A model generated the notes under the pieces. The model saw only the letters and a list, made by a program, of their open reading frames with translations, ran no database searches and was not told the DNA's origin. The translations under genes were made by a program, and so were the position numbers. DNA of 64,000 nt from Taxillus chinensis (taxonomy: Eukaryota; Streptophyta; Magnoliopsida; Santalales; Loranthaceae): the NCBI GenBank assembly GCA_023512835.1, contig CM042088.1:33311664-33375663 (forward strand), given 5' to 3'. Position 1 is the first letter of the stretch, and each line of letters starts with the position of its first letter. Below are positions 1 to 12,432 of the stretch, in pieces.

Positions 1-1720
1 TAGTCAAATTAATGTTGCTTCTACAAAACCAATAAATGCTAGATTGAAGGAGTTGAATGGTCTCGACTATAAAGAGCTTGAAAAGGTGCGGTCCTTTTTT
101 GATAGTCTAGAGAAAGCCCCAACTTCTTCTTTAAGGACCCATTCAAGTATGTTTCCATCTTCTTTTGAACTAAGTGAATCAGGTAAGTCTCCTATCAACT
201 CCTAAATCATGGACTCTAGTGCCGATAATCACATGACAAACTCTCCAAATACTTTTATCACATATCTCTCATGTCCCAAAAATAGGAAAATAGCCACTAC
301 AGATGGTTCTCTCACCAATATGGCTAGTATTGAAAATGTCAATATAAGTCATTACTCATTTTATGCAATGTTATTCATGTCTAAAAGTATCCACCAATCT
401 TATTTCCATTCAAAAACTTATCCAAGATTAATTTGTCAAGTAATATTTTTTTCTCATAATTATTGTCTATTTCAAGATAAGGATTCGGGGAGAACGATTG
501 GACATGCTAGAGAACAAGATGAACTCTACTACCTTAAAGCACCGCACCAGTCAAACATTATCATTAACAACAGGGTAAAATTTGATTATACCATTCCCGA
601 CATAGACACCTTTTAGTGTTCTGAAAATTATGTTTTCACTGTTATTCAAAAATTCAAATGTTGAAGATTTTCATTGTAACACTCGTATGCTTCGCAAACA
701 CAAACGTGCCTCTTTCCTAACCAGTCATACAAGGAGTTCTCCATTTTCTCTTATTCATAGTGATATTTGGAGACCCTCTAATAGTCTAATGTTCCCAATA
801 TCTCTAAGGTTGATGGTTTGTTTCCTTTATTGATGATTATTCTTGTGTCACCTGCATTTTTTTGCGAAAACAAAAACCGATGTTAGTATCATTCTCCCAA
901 TTTTTTTCTCTATTATCAAAAATTAATTTAGGATTAGTATCAAAATATTAAAATATGACAATGATAGGAATTACTTTAATCAAACCCTAACTCCCTATTT
1001 TCAAAAGAAAGGAATCATACATAAATCCTCTTGTGTTTATACTCTTCAACAGAATGGTCTCGTTGAAAGAAAGAATGGTCACTTCTTGAGTTTACTAGGC
1101 TCTTCTTTTCCAGAATTACATTCTTAAATCCTTTTGGGGGAAGCTATTCTTACAACCACTCATCTTATAAATCCACTTACCTCCAAAGTCATGCAAACTC
1201 ATAGCCCAATGAAAGTACTCTCAATCGTCTATCCTAATCTAAGCACTACCAATAATCATGTGCCTCGCATCTTTAAGTGTGTTGCTTTTATTCACATTCA
1301 TAGTCAAAATCGAAAAAAAATTATCCACAGGCATTGAAATGCATGTTTGTGGTGCACTCTCCCACACAAAGGGGGATCTAAATGCTATCACTCACCATCT
1401 CACAAAGTTGTTTTCCCTGCAGATATTACTTTCAATGAAAGGAAGTCATATTACACCTCTCCTCTTTTGGGGGAAAATTCATACTCAATCTTGGAAGAGA
1501 AGGATGGAAACTTCCTTCGAGTTCTTTCTTCTCACATCTGCATCAACTCTTGCATATGAACTTGTTCCTGAACAACAACACCTCCAACCAATCCAAGCGC
1601 CACTGATGGATGTAGATCAAACTTCGATAACCTCCTCCCAACTGTGTTACACGAACCGTGTTCTCCCGAATGGAAAACCCATTCTAGGTCAACGTTATGA
1701 GATAGAAATTAATCTATAAT
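1..1720 (+). pseudogene. Decayed Ty1/copia polyprotein fragment (protease to integrase)
   Basis: Short open stretches read in order like a copia pol. At 209-616 there is DSSADNHMT, a decayed form of the copia protease motif DSGASDHMT, followed by IATTDGSL and, further on, FQDKDSGRTIG and LYYL, which fit the region before the integrase. At 630-833 there is KHKRASF and HTRSSPFSLIHSDIW, typical of the integrase zinc-finger-to-core junction. QQNGLVERKNGHFL (about 1050-1090) matches the third catalytic block, and FKCVAFIHIHSQNR with NERKSYYTSPLLGENSYS (1230-1500) fits the integrase C-terminal part. Stops and frameshifts separate every block. No LTR and no reverse transcriptase are visible, and the left end runs off the window. 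Confidence 0.8.
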
Positions 1721-1838
1721 AGAGTATTGAAATTGGAAATGGGTTGGGCTAACAACAAGGACTGGTGCAACATATGCTTTTGTATCTTTAGGAACCCCCA
1801 ATTTTCAATGACCAAAGTGCTAGATTATTTGTTTCTTA

Positions 1839-2160
1839 ATTAAAAGTCATGGACCTATCGATGAAAATAAATCCCCTTCAAATTATCCAATATTCAAATC
1901 AAACAGCAAGGGTTCAAGAAATATTTGACCTAGTTGGGTACAAATCAGATTGTAGAATTAGTACCACAGCAACAGCAGAACCTAGCCCAATTTCTACAAG
2001 AAAATTATCCATTTCTTGGTTAAAAGTCAAGGACCTATCAATGAAAATAAAAACCCCTTCAAATTACCCAATTTTACAAAACAAGCTGGTAGATACTGGC
2101 AACAACACTTATTGCAGACAAATTGAAATCATAATCACTGTCGACAGATTGAAGCCCTAA
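1839..2160 (+). repeat. Direct-repeat pair downstream of the copia remnant
   Basis: A segment of about 50 bp containing GACCTATCGATGAAAATAAA (from 1839) recurs about 183 bp later (from 2022) as GACCTATCAATGAAAATAAA, followed in both by CCCCTTCAAATTA. The two copies are diverged. The reading frames across them are broken. This may be internal copia sequence duplicated before decay, but I cannot assign it to a domain. Confidence 0.5.
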
Positions 2161-3207
2161 ATTGAACCATAGCATTTAGGCCTACAAATCAAAAGGACTA
2201 ATAGGGCGTTGGTAAAAGATCTGACCAAATTAATTATAAGTCTGCAATAAGAACACAGACATTCATACTTTATGTATTTGTAATCACTCCCGCTTCGAAC
2301 TATAAAAAAAAAAATACATATGCACTGATGCTGGGAAGTGGAACAATAAGCAGGAACAAAACAAAACAGCTGAATAGATAAACAGACACGCAAACACGTG
2401 CACGAGAATAAAAAAGGAGAAGGAAAAAGAAAAAAAGCGTGAACCGGTGGTTTTATGTCGGGGCCTATGAACGATGTTGCGGAAAGTGATACGAGGTTCA
2501 GGTTCTCCAGCCCATCTGCAGAAGTGCCAAAGAACAAGCGACTAATACGATATTGCAATGAAAAACACATCCAGAAAGTGGATTCAATGGGTGAATTGAA
2601 TACGGAATACAGATTGTTCTCGGAACTTGGAACTAGGGTTTCGAAGTATACCCAATTCTGAAATAGGAAGCGCCATTGTCGATGACGATCGGACAGCTCG
2701 AAGGGAAGAGATTGTAGTCCTGTTGCCTCTGCGTTTTTGCAACGAATGGCATGGTTTGACTCACTCTGGGAGAACTCTGCCTCTATTAGGGTTTTGGTAC
2801 TCACGTTTGGTCATTTGGAGAACGATCGGCAGAGAAACCCGGCCACGGACTGAGTCCCACCGACCCAGAACGATCTGTTTTTGCAAAACTGTTTAAGTTA
2901 ATTTCAAATCCAAACCAAAAACATTTTGAGCCAAATTTAATTTAATTTTTTACCCAAACATAAAGTTTTTGACCAAACTTTTTTGTTACTAAATTTATTT
3001 AATTTATTCAAAATTCATAATTTAAATAAAAATTTAAATCACGAAACCAAATACTAAACACTACCTTTATTTTCTTAATTTATTTAACAAAGTATAAATA
3101 TTTTATCTCAATTAGATATCATTTCAATTCTTATCAGACATAAAAAGTCATTTTAAGACAGCAAAATCCTTAGTTTAGAAGCCTTTTCCTATTTAAAAAA
3201 ATGCTCA
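2161..3207. other. Gene-free stretch, no assignable feature
   Basis: Open frames exist on both strands around 2157-2900 and overlap each other. None shows a domain I recognise. The more GC-balanced part at 2450-2880 contains TAGGGTTT words often seen in plant 5' leaders, so an old exon or leader cannot be excluded. From 2900 the DNA becomes strongly AT-rich. Confidence 0.4.
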
Positions 3208-3210
3208 GCT

Positions 3211-3350
3211 ATTTCAATTTATGTCGGTCTTGGGATCCATTTCAACTTATGTCAACCTTAGAAGCTATTTTAAATCTTATCGGCCTTGAAAACTATTTTA
3301 GCTCCTATTAACCTTAGAAGTTATTTCAATTTTTATCTACGTTTCAATTC
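3211..3350. repeat. 28-bp minisatellite
   Basis: Units start at 3211, 3239, 3267, 3295 and 3323, an exact 28-bp spacing. Each unit opens with ATTTCAA or ATTTTA and carries a CCTTAGAAG-like core. Units are clearly diverged from each other, so the array is old. Similar half-units flank it (from about 3121 and near 3395). Confidence 0.75.
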
Positions 3351-4801
3351 AAATTAGGAAAAGTTATGAACAGAAATGTCTTCTCAATTCCTATTGGCCT
3401 TAGACATTTTAATTTCCAATATTTTAATTTCAGTTAAATGCCTAGCACCAAAGGTACAAACATTCCTTAGTATAGTCAAACTAAAACCCCCATTTTAGTC
3501 AAACCTAATGTGCCTTTTCCATATTAGTATAATCCCCAAGCATATCAGGCAAATCTCTATGTAAGTATAAGTGGCTTAATCCATCTAAAATACTTTTTTT
3601 ATCTTTGCATTGCACAAAGATGAGCAACTATTAGATCTCATTTTTCCATGACTAGATATTTTTATATTTTGATTTTTTATTTATATGCTTATTATATGTT
3701 GCCTCTTTCTAAAAAATGAGGGTCAAAGTAAACTATCAATAGTTAATGGTCCAATTCTCTATGTTTAAGTTCTAGTCCAAGTCCTCCTATATATTTGTGT
3801 TATTTAAAAGAAAATCAACAATGAACATTTATTCGAGAGTAAGTAAGTAAACAATTGTTCAAGTTAGTAAGTGAACAATTATTCATGAGTAAACAAGTGA
3901 ACATTAGTTCGAACAATACCCCTAGTTCGAATAACCAACTTCTAGTGGATAAAATATGGAGGATAACTTTTAAAATTTATAACTTCATCTACAGAACTCC
4001 AATTGACTTTTAATTGATCTCATCTAGTTTGTAATTTATTTGGATAAATTTTGAAAGTAGAATCAACCAATTTGGTTCATTTAGGAGGGATAGTGGGGCA
4101 AAAACAAACTACACAAGGGTCTATTACAAAACCTAGAATGGTCTAGAGAACTTTCAAAATTCATATATCCTTACATACAAGTTAGATTACCTTCAAAACA
4201 AGTGCGAATGATATAAAATGGAACCAAATACCCAACAAAATCAACTACACTCAACTTTATTTAGAATTAACAAAGTGATGGATAAAATAACATCAAACAG
4301 CACCTCAAATTCAAACAGATGCTACCTAGTTCAAACAACCCTTAGTTTGAACAACCATTCTAAGTTAAAACAACCCTTAGATCAAATAACCCTAATAAAT
4401 TTGAACAACCCTTCAAATCCCAATAATACTCTAAATTCAAACAACACTTTCAAAAGGATAGAATCCATAGACCGACTTGCAAAATTCATAACTTCATCAA
4501 TAAAGCTTCAAATAACTTCAAACAATCTCATTTTATATGTATTTGAGTTTGTTATATTGTGTAAACATAATTAAATGATAGTGTATCTTAGAGGGAGAAT
4601 AAAGAAAAACACCAGATAGTGATCTAGTGTAAAGCCTAGACTTCTCTAGATTAACTTTTTACATCCAAATTGGATTGTCCTCAAAATAGTTGCAAATGAT
4701 AGATGATGAAGCAAACTACTCAACACATTTAATGATCGTTTTTTGTTCAAATTTATTTGTTTTTATTAATAATAAAAAGATCAATGCAAAAATAGGCAAG
4801 G
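3351..4801. other. AT-rich stretch with short interspersed repeats, no gene
   Basis: Around 3835-3910 the words AGTAAGTAA and GTGAACAATTATTC recur. Around 4320-4450 the word AACAACCC recurs, which gives an Asn-rich open frame (4218-4574) with no domain. I treat that frame as a by-product of the repeats. Confidence 0.45.
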
Positions 4802-4806
4802 CATTT

Positions 4807-5061
4807 TGATAACTACAAAATTTATCATTAAATTTGCATGTAATTTATAGGCTTTAATTTAATATTTTATTGAATTAATGCATTTTTATAATAATTTTTC
4901 CCAATTTTAATTATTTACTGTTTTATTCACTTTTATAGATTTAATATTAATTTTGGTGGTTTTTAATGTTAAAGTAATTATTACAATTTTAATATTAATT
5001 TTATGGGCTTAATTAATTATTTTAATTATTTTTGTTTTTGTTTTAATGTTTTATGTTTTAC

Positions 5062-5092
<31 letters not shown>

Positions 5093-6302
5093 TGTTTATT
5101 AGGTTGGAGTCACTTAGAGAAATCGGAAACATTATGGTATGGCCATTACGTGTGGAGAGAGGAGAATCAATCAAAGAATTAAGTGTGGGCCTGTGAAGAA
5201 GTCAAAGAAAAATTAGAAAGGAGTAAAAGAATTGGGCATCACATAACCATGGTGAAAGAATTGGAAAGAAGGCTTACTTTTGATGGGCCACACATTGATT
5301 TAATGGAAAGAATGACAAGTATATATCTGGCGGGAGAGAATTTGGCTTGAGAGGTGGGTCTTCGTCTAAGTCTCTCGAATCACACCCAATTCATCTCCAT
5401 TCATCCGCACAGTGCCACAACACCCATCATTCCTTCATCAACACAGGATATACGCCGCAACACCCACCTCTTGTGGAAGAGACCCAGCCGACGCCACAGT
5501 CCATTCATGCCCAGTTTTTGCGCAGCAGTTTTGCGGAGCAGATATAGCAGAAATTGGAGAGAGATAACGCAACAGGCATTGAAGATTCAAATTGAGTTCA
5601 AGACTGGATAATTAATTTTCTGTAACCTATTTTTCTTAATTCTGTTGTTTTAATTTTTTCAAACAGATTTGTGATTTTCCAACCCATAGAGGGGTAAGTA
5701 TTTTGTAATCGGTTTAGCGTAGCACTTTGGATGCTTATTTTAAATTCATGTTTTAATATTTAGTTCGGTATTTTATGTTCTATGAATTAATTCTCAAACT
5801 CATTGATTTGTTAATTTAATATCTCGGTTGAGTGTTGATTTAACAATTTATCGTGCATTAATATTTTAATTGAGTGGAAAGATTTGTTTCATAGGGAATA
5901 GACAGTCTTTTGAGAATTAATTCGTAATTATTATGGTTAGAATAAGTTCATAATTTAATTGTATTCATGGTGTCTTGGTGCAATTAAATTATAAGGTCAT
6001 AATTTATGTAATTTATCTTTTGGGATAATAATAAACAGCATTCAGGTGTGAAATTAAACCAATTATATTCTTTAATTAATTAAATTTCATAGTTTAAAAT
6101 CTTTGCTTTAATTAGTTTTAATTTGATCAAAAATATCCCAATTTTATATTTATTCTTTCTCATTAGTTTTTGTTAAATAAGTAATTAAATAAGTTGAATT
6201 GAATTTTATAAGTCCTACAGTAGATAACGATCTAGGTTAAGCCACCAGCTATACTTAGTTTAAATTTTATTTGGATTGCGTGTGCGACAAATGCTCTTTT
6301 CA
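4807..6302. mobile_element. Solo LTR with CATTT target duplication
   Basis: The element starts TGATAACTAC and ends CTCTTTTCA, giving the TG...CA ends of an LTR, and has a length of 1,496 bp. It is flanked on both sides by CATTT (4802-4806 and 6303-6307), a 5-bp duplication typical of LTR retrotransposon integration. No internal region or second LTR is present, so it fits a solo LTR. An ATT microsatellite lies at 5064-5092. Open frames at 5347-5611 lie inside it and show no domain. The superfamily is not determined. Confidence 0.75.
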
Positions 6303-6307
6303 CATTT

Positions 6308-8085
6308 ACCTAACCCATAAAGAGAGAATACATAATTTACATCAGATTTGGAGGGGGGGGGGGGAGAGGTTACATCAGAAGAGAACAAGAAAATTTACAT
6401 AATTGAGCTTAGGAAATAGATTACATCAAAATACCCAAAAAAAAAAGGATATGCCAAATATTTAATTAATTAAGCAATAAAACAAACCAAAAAAATGATA
6501 TATAAATTGCTCCATCATCAAGCTAAAGCCATCACAGCAATCACGAATGGTAAGATAAGAGAATGAGCTCTCTTTGGAGAATAATCCCATCGGTCTGAAC
6601 CTCCAGACTAAAAAAACCAACCTATTATCATAGCCACAACAATGATGACTTTTCCAAATGCTCAAGCTGTAGATGAAGCAGCAATACAAACAACAAAATG
6701 CAAATGAAAAATAGTTCAAAATCACCAACGGGTTTGACTTTATCCTATCAAGTACCATCAAGCCTGACAAGGTGTAGTCATTTTAACTGACTACACATGG
6801 GTAACGAATTTAAATGCATTTAACCATAGTTGATTTCATTAATAATTTATAAAGTTTGGAATAAAATAACACCGTCTGCATTAGCTTCAACTTTGTACAT
6901 TAAAACGGCATTATTTTCAAAGTTGACTCTACAAATCTAGATTTGGTTTCCTTTAACTCTTCAACCATCAACAAGGCATTTTATAGGAAAGGATTAATGA
7001 AATTCAATATAAAATCGAGCATTGACATTAGATTAACCATTTTCACCTTCAAATTTTGATGAATATCATAGCTTTAAAATCTTCATATCCAAAATTTCAC
7101 ATTGGGTTCATCAAAATAACAATATAATATAAATAAGAGTATAAAAAAGGAAGACAAAGAAAAGAGAAAAGGAAAAGAAAATAAATAAATATTTAAATAA
7201 ACATTTAATAAATTTAAAGTAATTTTTCAAATTTGAAATATCTAATAAAATCATTATAGCTCATAATTATAACTTTTGGTTTTTTGTGAGTCCAATGCAG
7301 CTATATTTCTCATACATCATTAAACTATGCATTTAAAGATGAAACTATCTAATCTGATGTCATTACATTAACAAAATTAAACCAATTACAATCTCTATAC
7401 TAAATAATTCAAGGTCAAATGAGGAAATTTAAAAGGAAGACAATATAAATTCAACCTAATAATTCATCTACAGTGGCCTAGAAACTTGGCCTAAAGCTTA
7501 AAATTATGAAAAACTCTTGATAGTAAGCAATGACAGCCCTAGATAGTTGTTTTCACTTTATTAAACTACTTGGATTGTGGGCATGCCACTGATTTTATTC
7601 TTAAACACCACCAGACAACTATTACGGTCACGTTACAACAGTTTGAGTACAATGACCACTAACCGTTGTCACTTTGGTTCCAACATATGTATTTTATCAC
7701 ATTTTCCTTGACTAGGCTTATAAAAGGGAGGCCTCCTTCCTACATCAACTATTAGTTCGAAACAAACACATAACAATATCGCATAATAAGCAAATGCATT
7801 TGGAGACTCCTATTTTGCTCTCATGAAGTAGCTCTATACGATCCTTTAAAAACCTAACTTTGAGTTAGCTTATAAGTTAGTCCCTGAATGGTGTTGAGAA
7901 TATTTGAATGTTGTTGTGGTCATCGATATAGTTATTCTGGCTATAATTGGGTCTAATTTAGTGTTTAGAGCCCTAAAGAACGATTTTCATAGTTTGAGTT
8001 ATTATTTAAAAGGAAGAGGATTAATGGAATAATAATAATAAAATATCTATGCTTGATTTTGATTTTTCACATTGGAACGTAAGTG
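6308..8085. other. AT-rich intergenic DNA, no gene
   Basis: There is a 12-base G run at 6353-6364. An open frame on the minus strand at 6462-6770 is Cys/Phe/Tyr-rich with no domain and looks like chance. The rest holds nothing I can assign. Confidence 0.45.
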
Positions 8086-8099
8086 AGTGAGGGAGATTT

Positions 8100-8100
<1 letters not shown>

Positions 8101-8158
<58 letters not shown>
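8101..8158. repeat. (TG)n(AG)n compound microsatellite
   Basis: A TG run (8101-8119) passes directly into an AG run (about 8120-8158). The AG run is followed at once by the ATG of a short acidic open frame, so this could be a GA-rich plant 5' leader. Confidence 0.9.
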
Positions 8159-8161
<3 letters not shown>

Positions 8162-8278
8162 GAGGAAGAGGAAGGAGAAGGAGATCTAGATGAGTTCTTA
8201 AAGGATTTGGATGATCAAGTGATGCTAACTCTTGGTCGATGGCTCTATCTCTTCTCATCCCCCAATGTATCTACTTAA
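8159..8278 (+). other. Possible first exon, acidic peptide, unproven
   Basis: An ATG directly after the GA repeat opens a 39-residue frame beginning MEEEEGEGDLDEFLKDLDDQ, a composition more like a protein N-terminus than noise. It runs to a stop at 8278. There is no recognisable downstream exon before the copia LTR starting at 8642, and I do not recognise the peptide. A truncated gene whose downstream part was lost is one reading, and chance is another. Confidence 0.2.
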
Positions 8279-8636
8279 CCTAGAATAACTAAAAATGAGA
8301 AATCTCGCATGAACCCCAAGTTGAATATATAAAATGGCATTATCGAATTTTGGTTGATTAGGTTAATACTTTTGGTTTATTTTGGATATAGGTCCTCAAT
8401 TTCGATGTTTGATATTTGATTATTGTTGGGTCTTGGTTTATTATCAAGAAATTAGGTTGATATAATGTTTGTTTGATGAATTTTGGTTAAATGTTGATGG
8501 TTATCAATAAATAGGGTTGATTATGCATGAAATGCTCCAAAATTACTGTTATGGGTGTTATAGATATGATTCTAGATAGTAGATATGTGTTTAGGTGTAA
8601 AACCCCATGTTTGTTGTGTTTTCTAGGTTGAATTGG
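8279..8636. other. Gene-free flank of the copia solo LTR
   Basis: AT-rich DNA with the word TTTTGGTTGATTAGG and variants. No coding signal. It ends with the left copy of the CATTC target duplication (8637-8641). Confidence 0.4.
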
Positions 8637-9598
8637 CATTCTGTTGGTCCTGGAGAGCTTAGAGGGGAGTGAATAAGCCCTTTGAAAACTCTTTCTCACT
8701 ATTTTGGCACAACACTTAATCTGATTAAGAGAATAAATTAATACGGAAGACAACCAGATAGTAGAAGTATTTTATATTATTATTAAAAGATAATTACAAC
8801 AAATGAGCAGCAGATAAAACTGTTTGCACAATCTTGGATCTACTGAAAGAATATCTCTCTTTGGTTTACAGTAGCACTATTTTATAATTACGCACACGCT
8901 AGCCAAAAGCTCTATTAAGCACACACAAAGCATTCTCTCAACACTCTTACAAGTAAATATTACAGTGTATATATATATGCATCCCTATGAGACATTCTTA
9001 GAACTAGATTTTTCGGGCATTGAGTAACAGTGAAGATCTTCTCAAAAAATGCTTCTACTTTAACTGCTACGGATGTGGAGCTCAAGATATTGGAAGTATA
9101 AGCTCCTTGAATTGCTTCGTGTAATTCCAATTATATTAAAAGCTTTGTCCACGCCTCTGAGTGATCCACGTGTAAGATGATTTAGATATTCAATGGATCT
9201 TTCTTACATCGGGACACAGCGAGCTGAAGTAATTAAATGCGCTGAACTATCTTAGTGAATAATTGGAGCAACATCGTCTTATTCCGTCGCAAAGTTCCTT
9301 ACTTCGTGTTAATGAAGTGCTCAGATTCCTTACTTCATGTCAATGATTTCTTACTCTGTGTCAGTTAAGTACTCGGATCCTTATTCCGTTGCAAGGTTCT
9401 TTACTCCGTGTTAATAAAGTGCTCAGATGTCTTACTCCGTAGCAAGGTTCCTTACTCTGTGTTACTTGAACGTTTTGATCCCTTATTCAGTATCAGCGAT
9501 TTCTTACTCCGTGTAAATGCAAAGCTTGGATGCTTATTCCGCATCATTTCTTTCTTACTCCGTGCGAATAAAAGACATGGGTCCTTACTCTACACTAA

Positions 9599-12026
9599 TG
9601 TAAAGACTCGTATTTGGGTAGTCTTGAGAGATAGTCATTCTATGGGAATGTAACTATCAGGACGGTAGTGTAGCCGTCAATGCGAGCATTTTGACTGTAC
9701 TTGGGCCCGATTCCGAGTCGGGGCCCCGTTTGACCCGATTGTTGACTTTTCGGGGTCTATTGGTTGACTTTGCGTTTGAGCGGTCATTTGAGTGTGATAA
9801 TATCTGAACAATGTTGTGCTCGTTATTTCGAGCGTTTTGACAGTAATTTGACTCAATTTGGAGTTCGTGACCTCGGGAGGTCAATTATTGCGTTCGGGTC
9901 AATTATTGCTGGGAGGCCAATTATTGGCAACGATACATATATAATTAAGAACTGCCTTATCTCTTTAATTTCCAATTATTGGTGCGTGCGTGTTTGAGCA
10001 AGAGAGAGAGAGAGAAGGTGAAGAGCGTGAAGAGCTTTCTTGGTGATTTTGGGGCGATTGGAGCTCGTGGATCGCAAAGAATCTTCCAGGTAGGTGATTC
10101 TAACTCCTTATATGATTCATAGTAGGCTTAGCATGCTTAATTTGGGTGAAATCATGGAATTTGGGGGTGAACCTTAAGATTTGGGGGAAACCCAATTTTT
10201 GGTTGAATCTTGTGATTTAAATGCATAAAAGAGGTATTTCTGTTGATTACATGAAATTTAGAGTTATTTAAGACGTGTAATGGGGTGTATATCAAAATAA
10301 ATGTGTTTATGAGTGTTTGGGGTTGCTGGGTTGCCGTTCTAGCCGAGAAAATTGGCAAAAACGACGATGAATGGTGTGTTTCCGGGACTAAGTGAATAGT
10401 GTTTCCGGGACTAAGTGAACAGTGTTTTTCCGGGACTAAGTGAATGGTGTGTTTCCAGGACTAAGTGAACAGTGTTTTTCCGGATCGTAGTCCGGAGTAG
10501 TTAGTCCGGAGGAATTAGTCCGGATCGTAGTCCTGGAGGAATTAGTCCGGATCGAGTCCGGAGGAATTAGTCCGGTCATAGTCCGAGTAGTTAGTCCGGA
10601 GGAATTAGTCCTGGATCGTAGTCCGGAGTAGTTAGTCCGGAGGAATTGGTCCGGATCGGAGTCCGAGTAATCGGTCCGCAGGAGTGGAACGATAGTTCCG
10701 TAGTAGTCGGTCCGCAGGAGTGGAACAAGAGTTCCGTAGCATCGGTCCAGGAGTGGAACGATAGTTCCGTAGTAGTCGATCCGCAAGAGTGGAACAGTAG
10801 TTCCGTAGCATTAGTCCGCAGCATCAAATCCGTAGGAGTGAAACAAGATGTTCCGCAGCGGTCTACCGCATCGCACTTGGACATTTACATTGTAAACCAT
10901 TATGCCTAAGTATTATACTTAAGTTACAATGTAAATAACGAAATACCCCCCATTTGGATTCAAAGAAAAATACTAGAAAAATTAATTCCCATTATTTCAA
11001 AATGTGAAATTTGGGATTTAGTGTAAAATCTCGGAAAAACCCAAAAGTTCGTAGTGGTGAATTTTTGGAAAGTGGGGTTAGACATCTCGAAAAATCCCCA
11101 AAAAATCAGATTATCTTATTTATGCTATGGGAACCCAATGCCTGGGACTTTTGATTTCAAGAAAATAGGCTGCTATGGGTACTTCCTTCATAAATCAAGG
11201 ATTGAGGATTTACTTGTGGAGACTGGCTACAGTTCCAAAGGAAATGTCGAGAATGACATGCCATACTCATGTTAGTATGTTGATGTGGGGTATTGGGGCA
11301 TGGACTCCGTGACTTGTTTGGGTTCTCACCGTGATGCACCGATGGTGCTATGTGGTTGACATGGCAGCATATGCACCGATGGCAGGCCGGTGTGGCGACG
11401 TGTCCGGGCATATAAGCGTGGTGGTAGGGCCGAGTGCCCCTGAGCTGGGATCCTAGTGAGGATCGTGGACAAGCTGTCCTGTGGGCGAGCTAGGTCCTGA
11501 TGTTTGTTTGCGGGCCGAGTCCCGATGATTGTGCACACTACACACGGCACGAGTACACGAGCATGTAGTATAGACTTGTATGTTTGCATGATGTGGAGTG
11601 TTGGGGTCACCTACTGAGCTTGTCGCTCACCCCTACTTGTTGTTTACCTTTTTCAGGTGTGACCCGAGACTAGTGGAGGACTTTCTTCCAGAAGGACGTG
11701 CCCACTACTCGATGTATGATACGATCGTATTCCGTATTGTGTATTGTATTATGCTTGTATCCCGGACATGAGTCCGTGGACGATTATATTTGCATACCTG
11801 TGGTGATGCGATGTCCGTATGATTGTTTGGCTTATTGTATGCATGATGATGTATGGGAAAGTACGGGATTACCCTTGATGTATGACTGTACAGGGTTGCA
11901 TATTTGAGACAGCACCCGCGGTGTAGTCTCTATTGGTGCTAGTCACCAACCCCTTGACCTTTCGGGTGCAGGCAAGGGGAAGTCATGAACCCGGTTCCGG
12001 GTTCCCTGGAATTCGGGGGCGTGACA
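9599..12026 (+). mobile_element. Type A gypsy-like solo LTR, copy 1 (ACTAA duplication)
   Basis: This 2,428-bp LTR starts TGTAAAGACTCG and ends GGGGGCGTGACA. It is flanked by ACTAA at 9594-9598 and 12027-12031, and removing it rejoins the copia LTR cleanly. It matches the copy at 30832-33271 base for base over roughly the first 850 bp and differs later mainly by small indels. A candidate TATA element lies near 9940, followed by a GA repeat at about 10000-10016. No primer site or internal region follows, so it is solo. The ends and the GTGTGACCCGAGACTAGTGG word near the 3' side resemble Ty3/gypsy Tekay-like LTRs. Confidence 0.9.
10481..10870. repeat. GTCCGGAGGAATTA tandem array inside type A LTR copy 1
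   Basis: About 880 bp into the LTR, units built on TAGTCCGGAGGAATTAG and then TCCGCAGGAGTGGAAC repeat with 20-35 bp spacing. The same array sits at the same offset in the copy at 30832, but there the units read GGATCAGTAG where this copy reads GGATCGTAG. Confidence 0.85.
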
Positions 12027-12432
12027 ACTAATGCTTCCTTACTCCACGTGAGTGGAAGACTCGGATCCTTACTCCATGCCTTTTTGTCCTTAGTCTGCGC
12101 AAGTGGAAGACTTAGATCCTTACTCAGCGTCTTCTTGTCCTTAGTCCGCGTGAGTGGAAGACTCAGATCCTTACTCTGTGTCTTCTTGTCCTTAGTCCAT
12201 GTTATCATTCCTTACTATGTACATGTGATGGCTCGATTATTTACCAAGTCAATGATTGACACTCAAAGGTCCGAACTAGGATTATATATCTTATCATTAT
12301 TGTATCACTCACGAGGTCGTTTAAGCTTAACTTTTAAAACATTGTTAGATATATAGAAACAAGAGATCTCAAGTCAAATTACAAGGGGTTTAATTTGCAT
12401 CATCCAAATTCTAGGTTTAATCCAACACATTC

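Larger units (their letters stand above)
8642..12427 (-). mobile_element. Copia-type solo LTR split by a type A solo LTR
   Basis: On the minus strand the LTR begins TGTTGGATTAAACC (right end, 12427) and ends CCAGGACCAACA (left end, 8642). It is flanked by CATTC at 8637-8641 and 12428-12432. Near its 3' end the minus strand carries TTCACTCCCCTCTAAG, a version of the TTCACCCCCCTCTAG word common at the 3' end of Ty1/copia LTRs. Without the inserted type A LTR it is about 1,353 bp. It has no internal region, so it is solo. Short repeats built on TTACTCCGTG fill 9250-9598 and resume at 12032-12220 on the other side of the insertion. Confidence 0.85.

Noticed and set aside
2157..2804. 215-residue minus-strand open frame
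   Set aside because: No domain, composition like chance AT-rich translation, and plus-strand frames overlap it.
4218..4574. Asn-rich 118-residue open frame
   Set aside because: Built from AACAACCC-type low-complexity repeats with no domain.
5347..5611. Pair of overlapping open frames
   Set aside because: They lie inside the solo LTR 4807-6302 and show no recognisable protein.
10481..10870. CRISPR-like array of GTCCGGAGGAATTA units
   Set aside because: Units are contiguous or nearly so, without unique spacers of constant length, and lie inside a plant LTR present in several copies.
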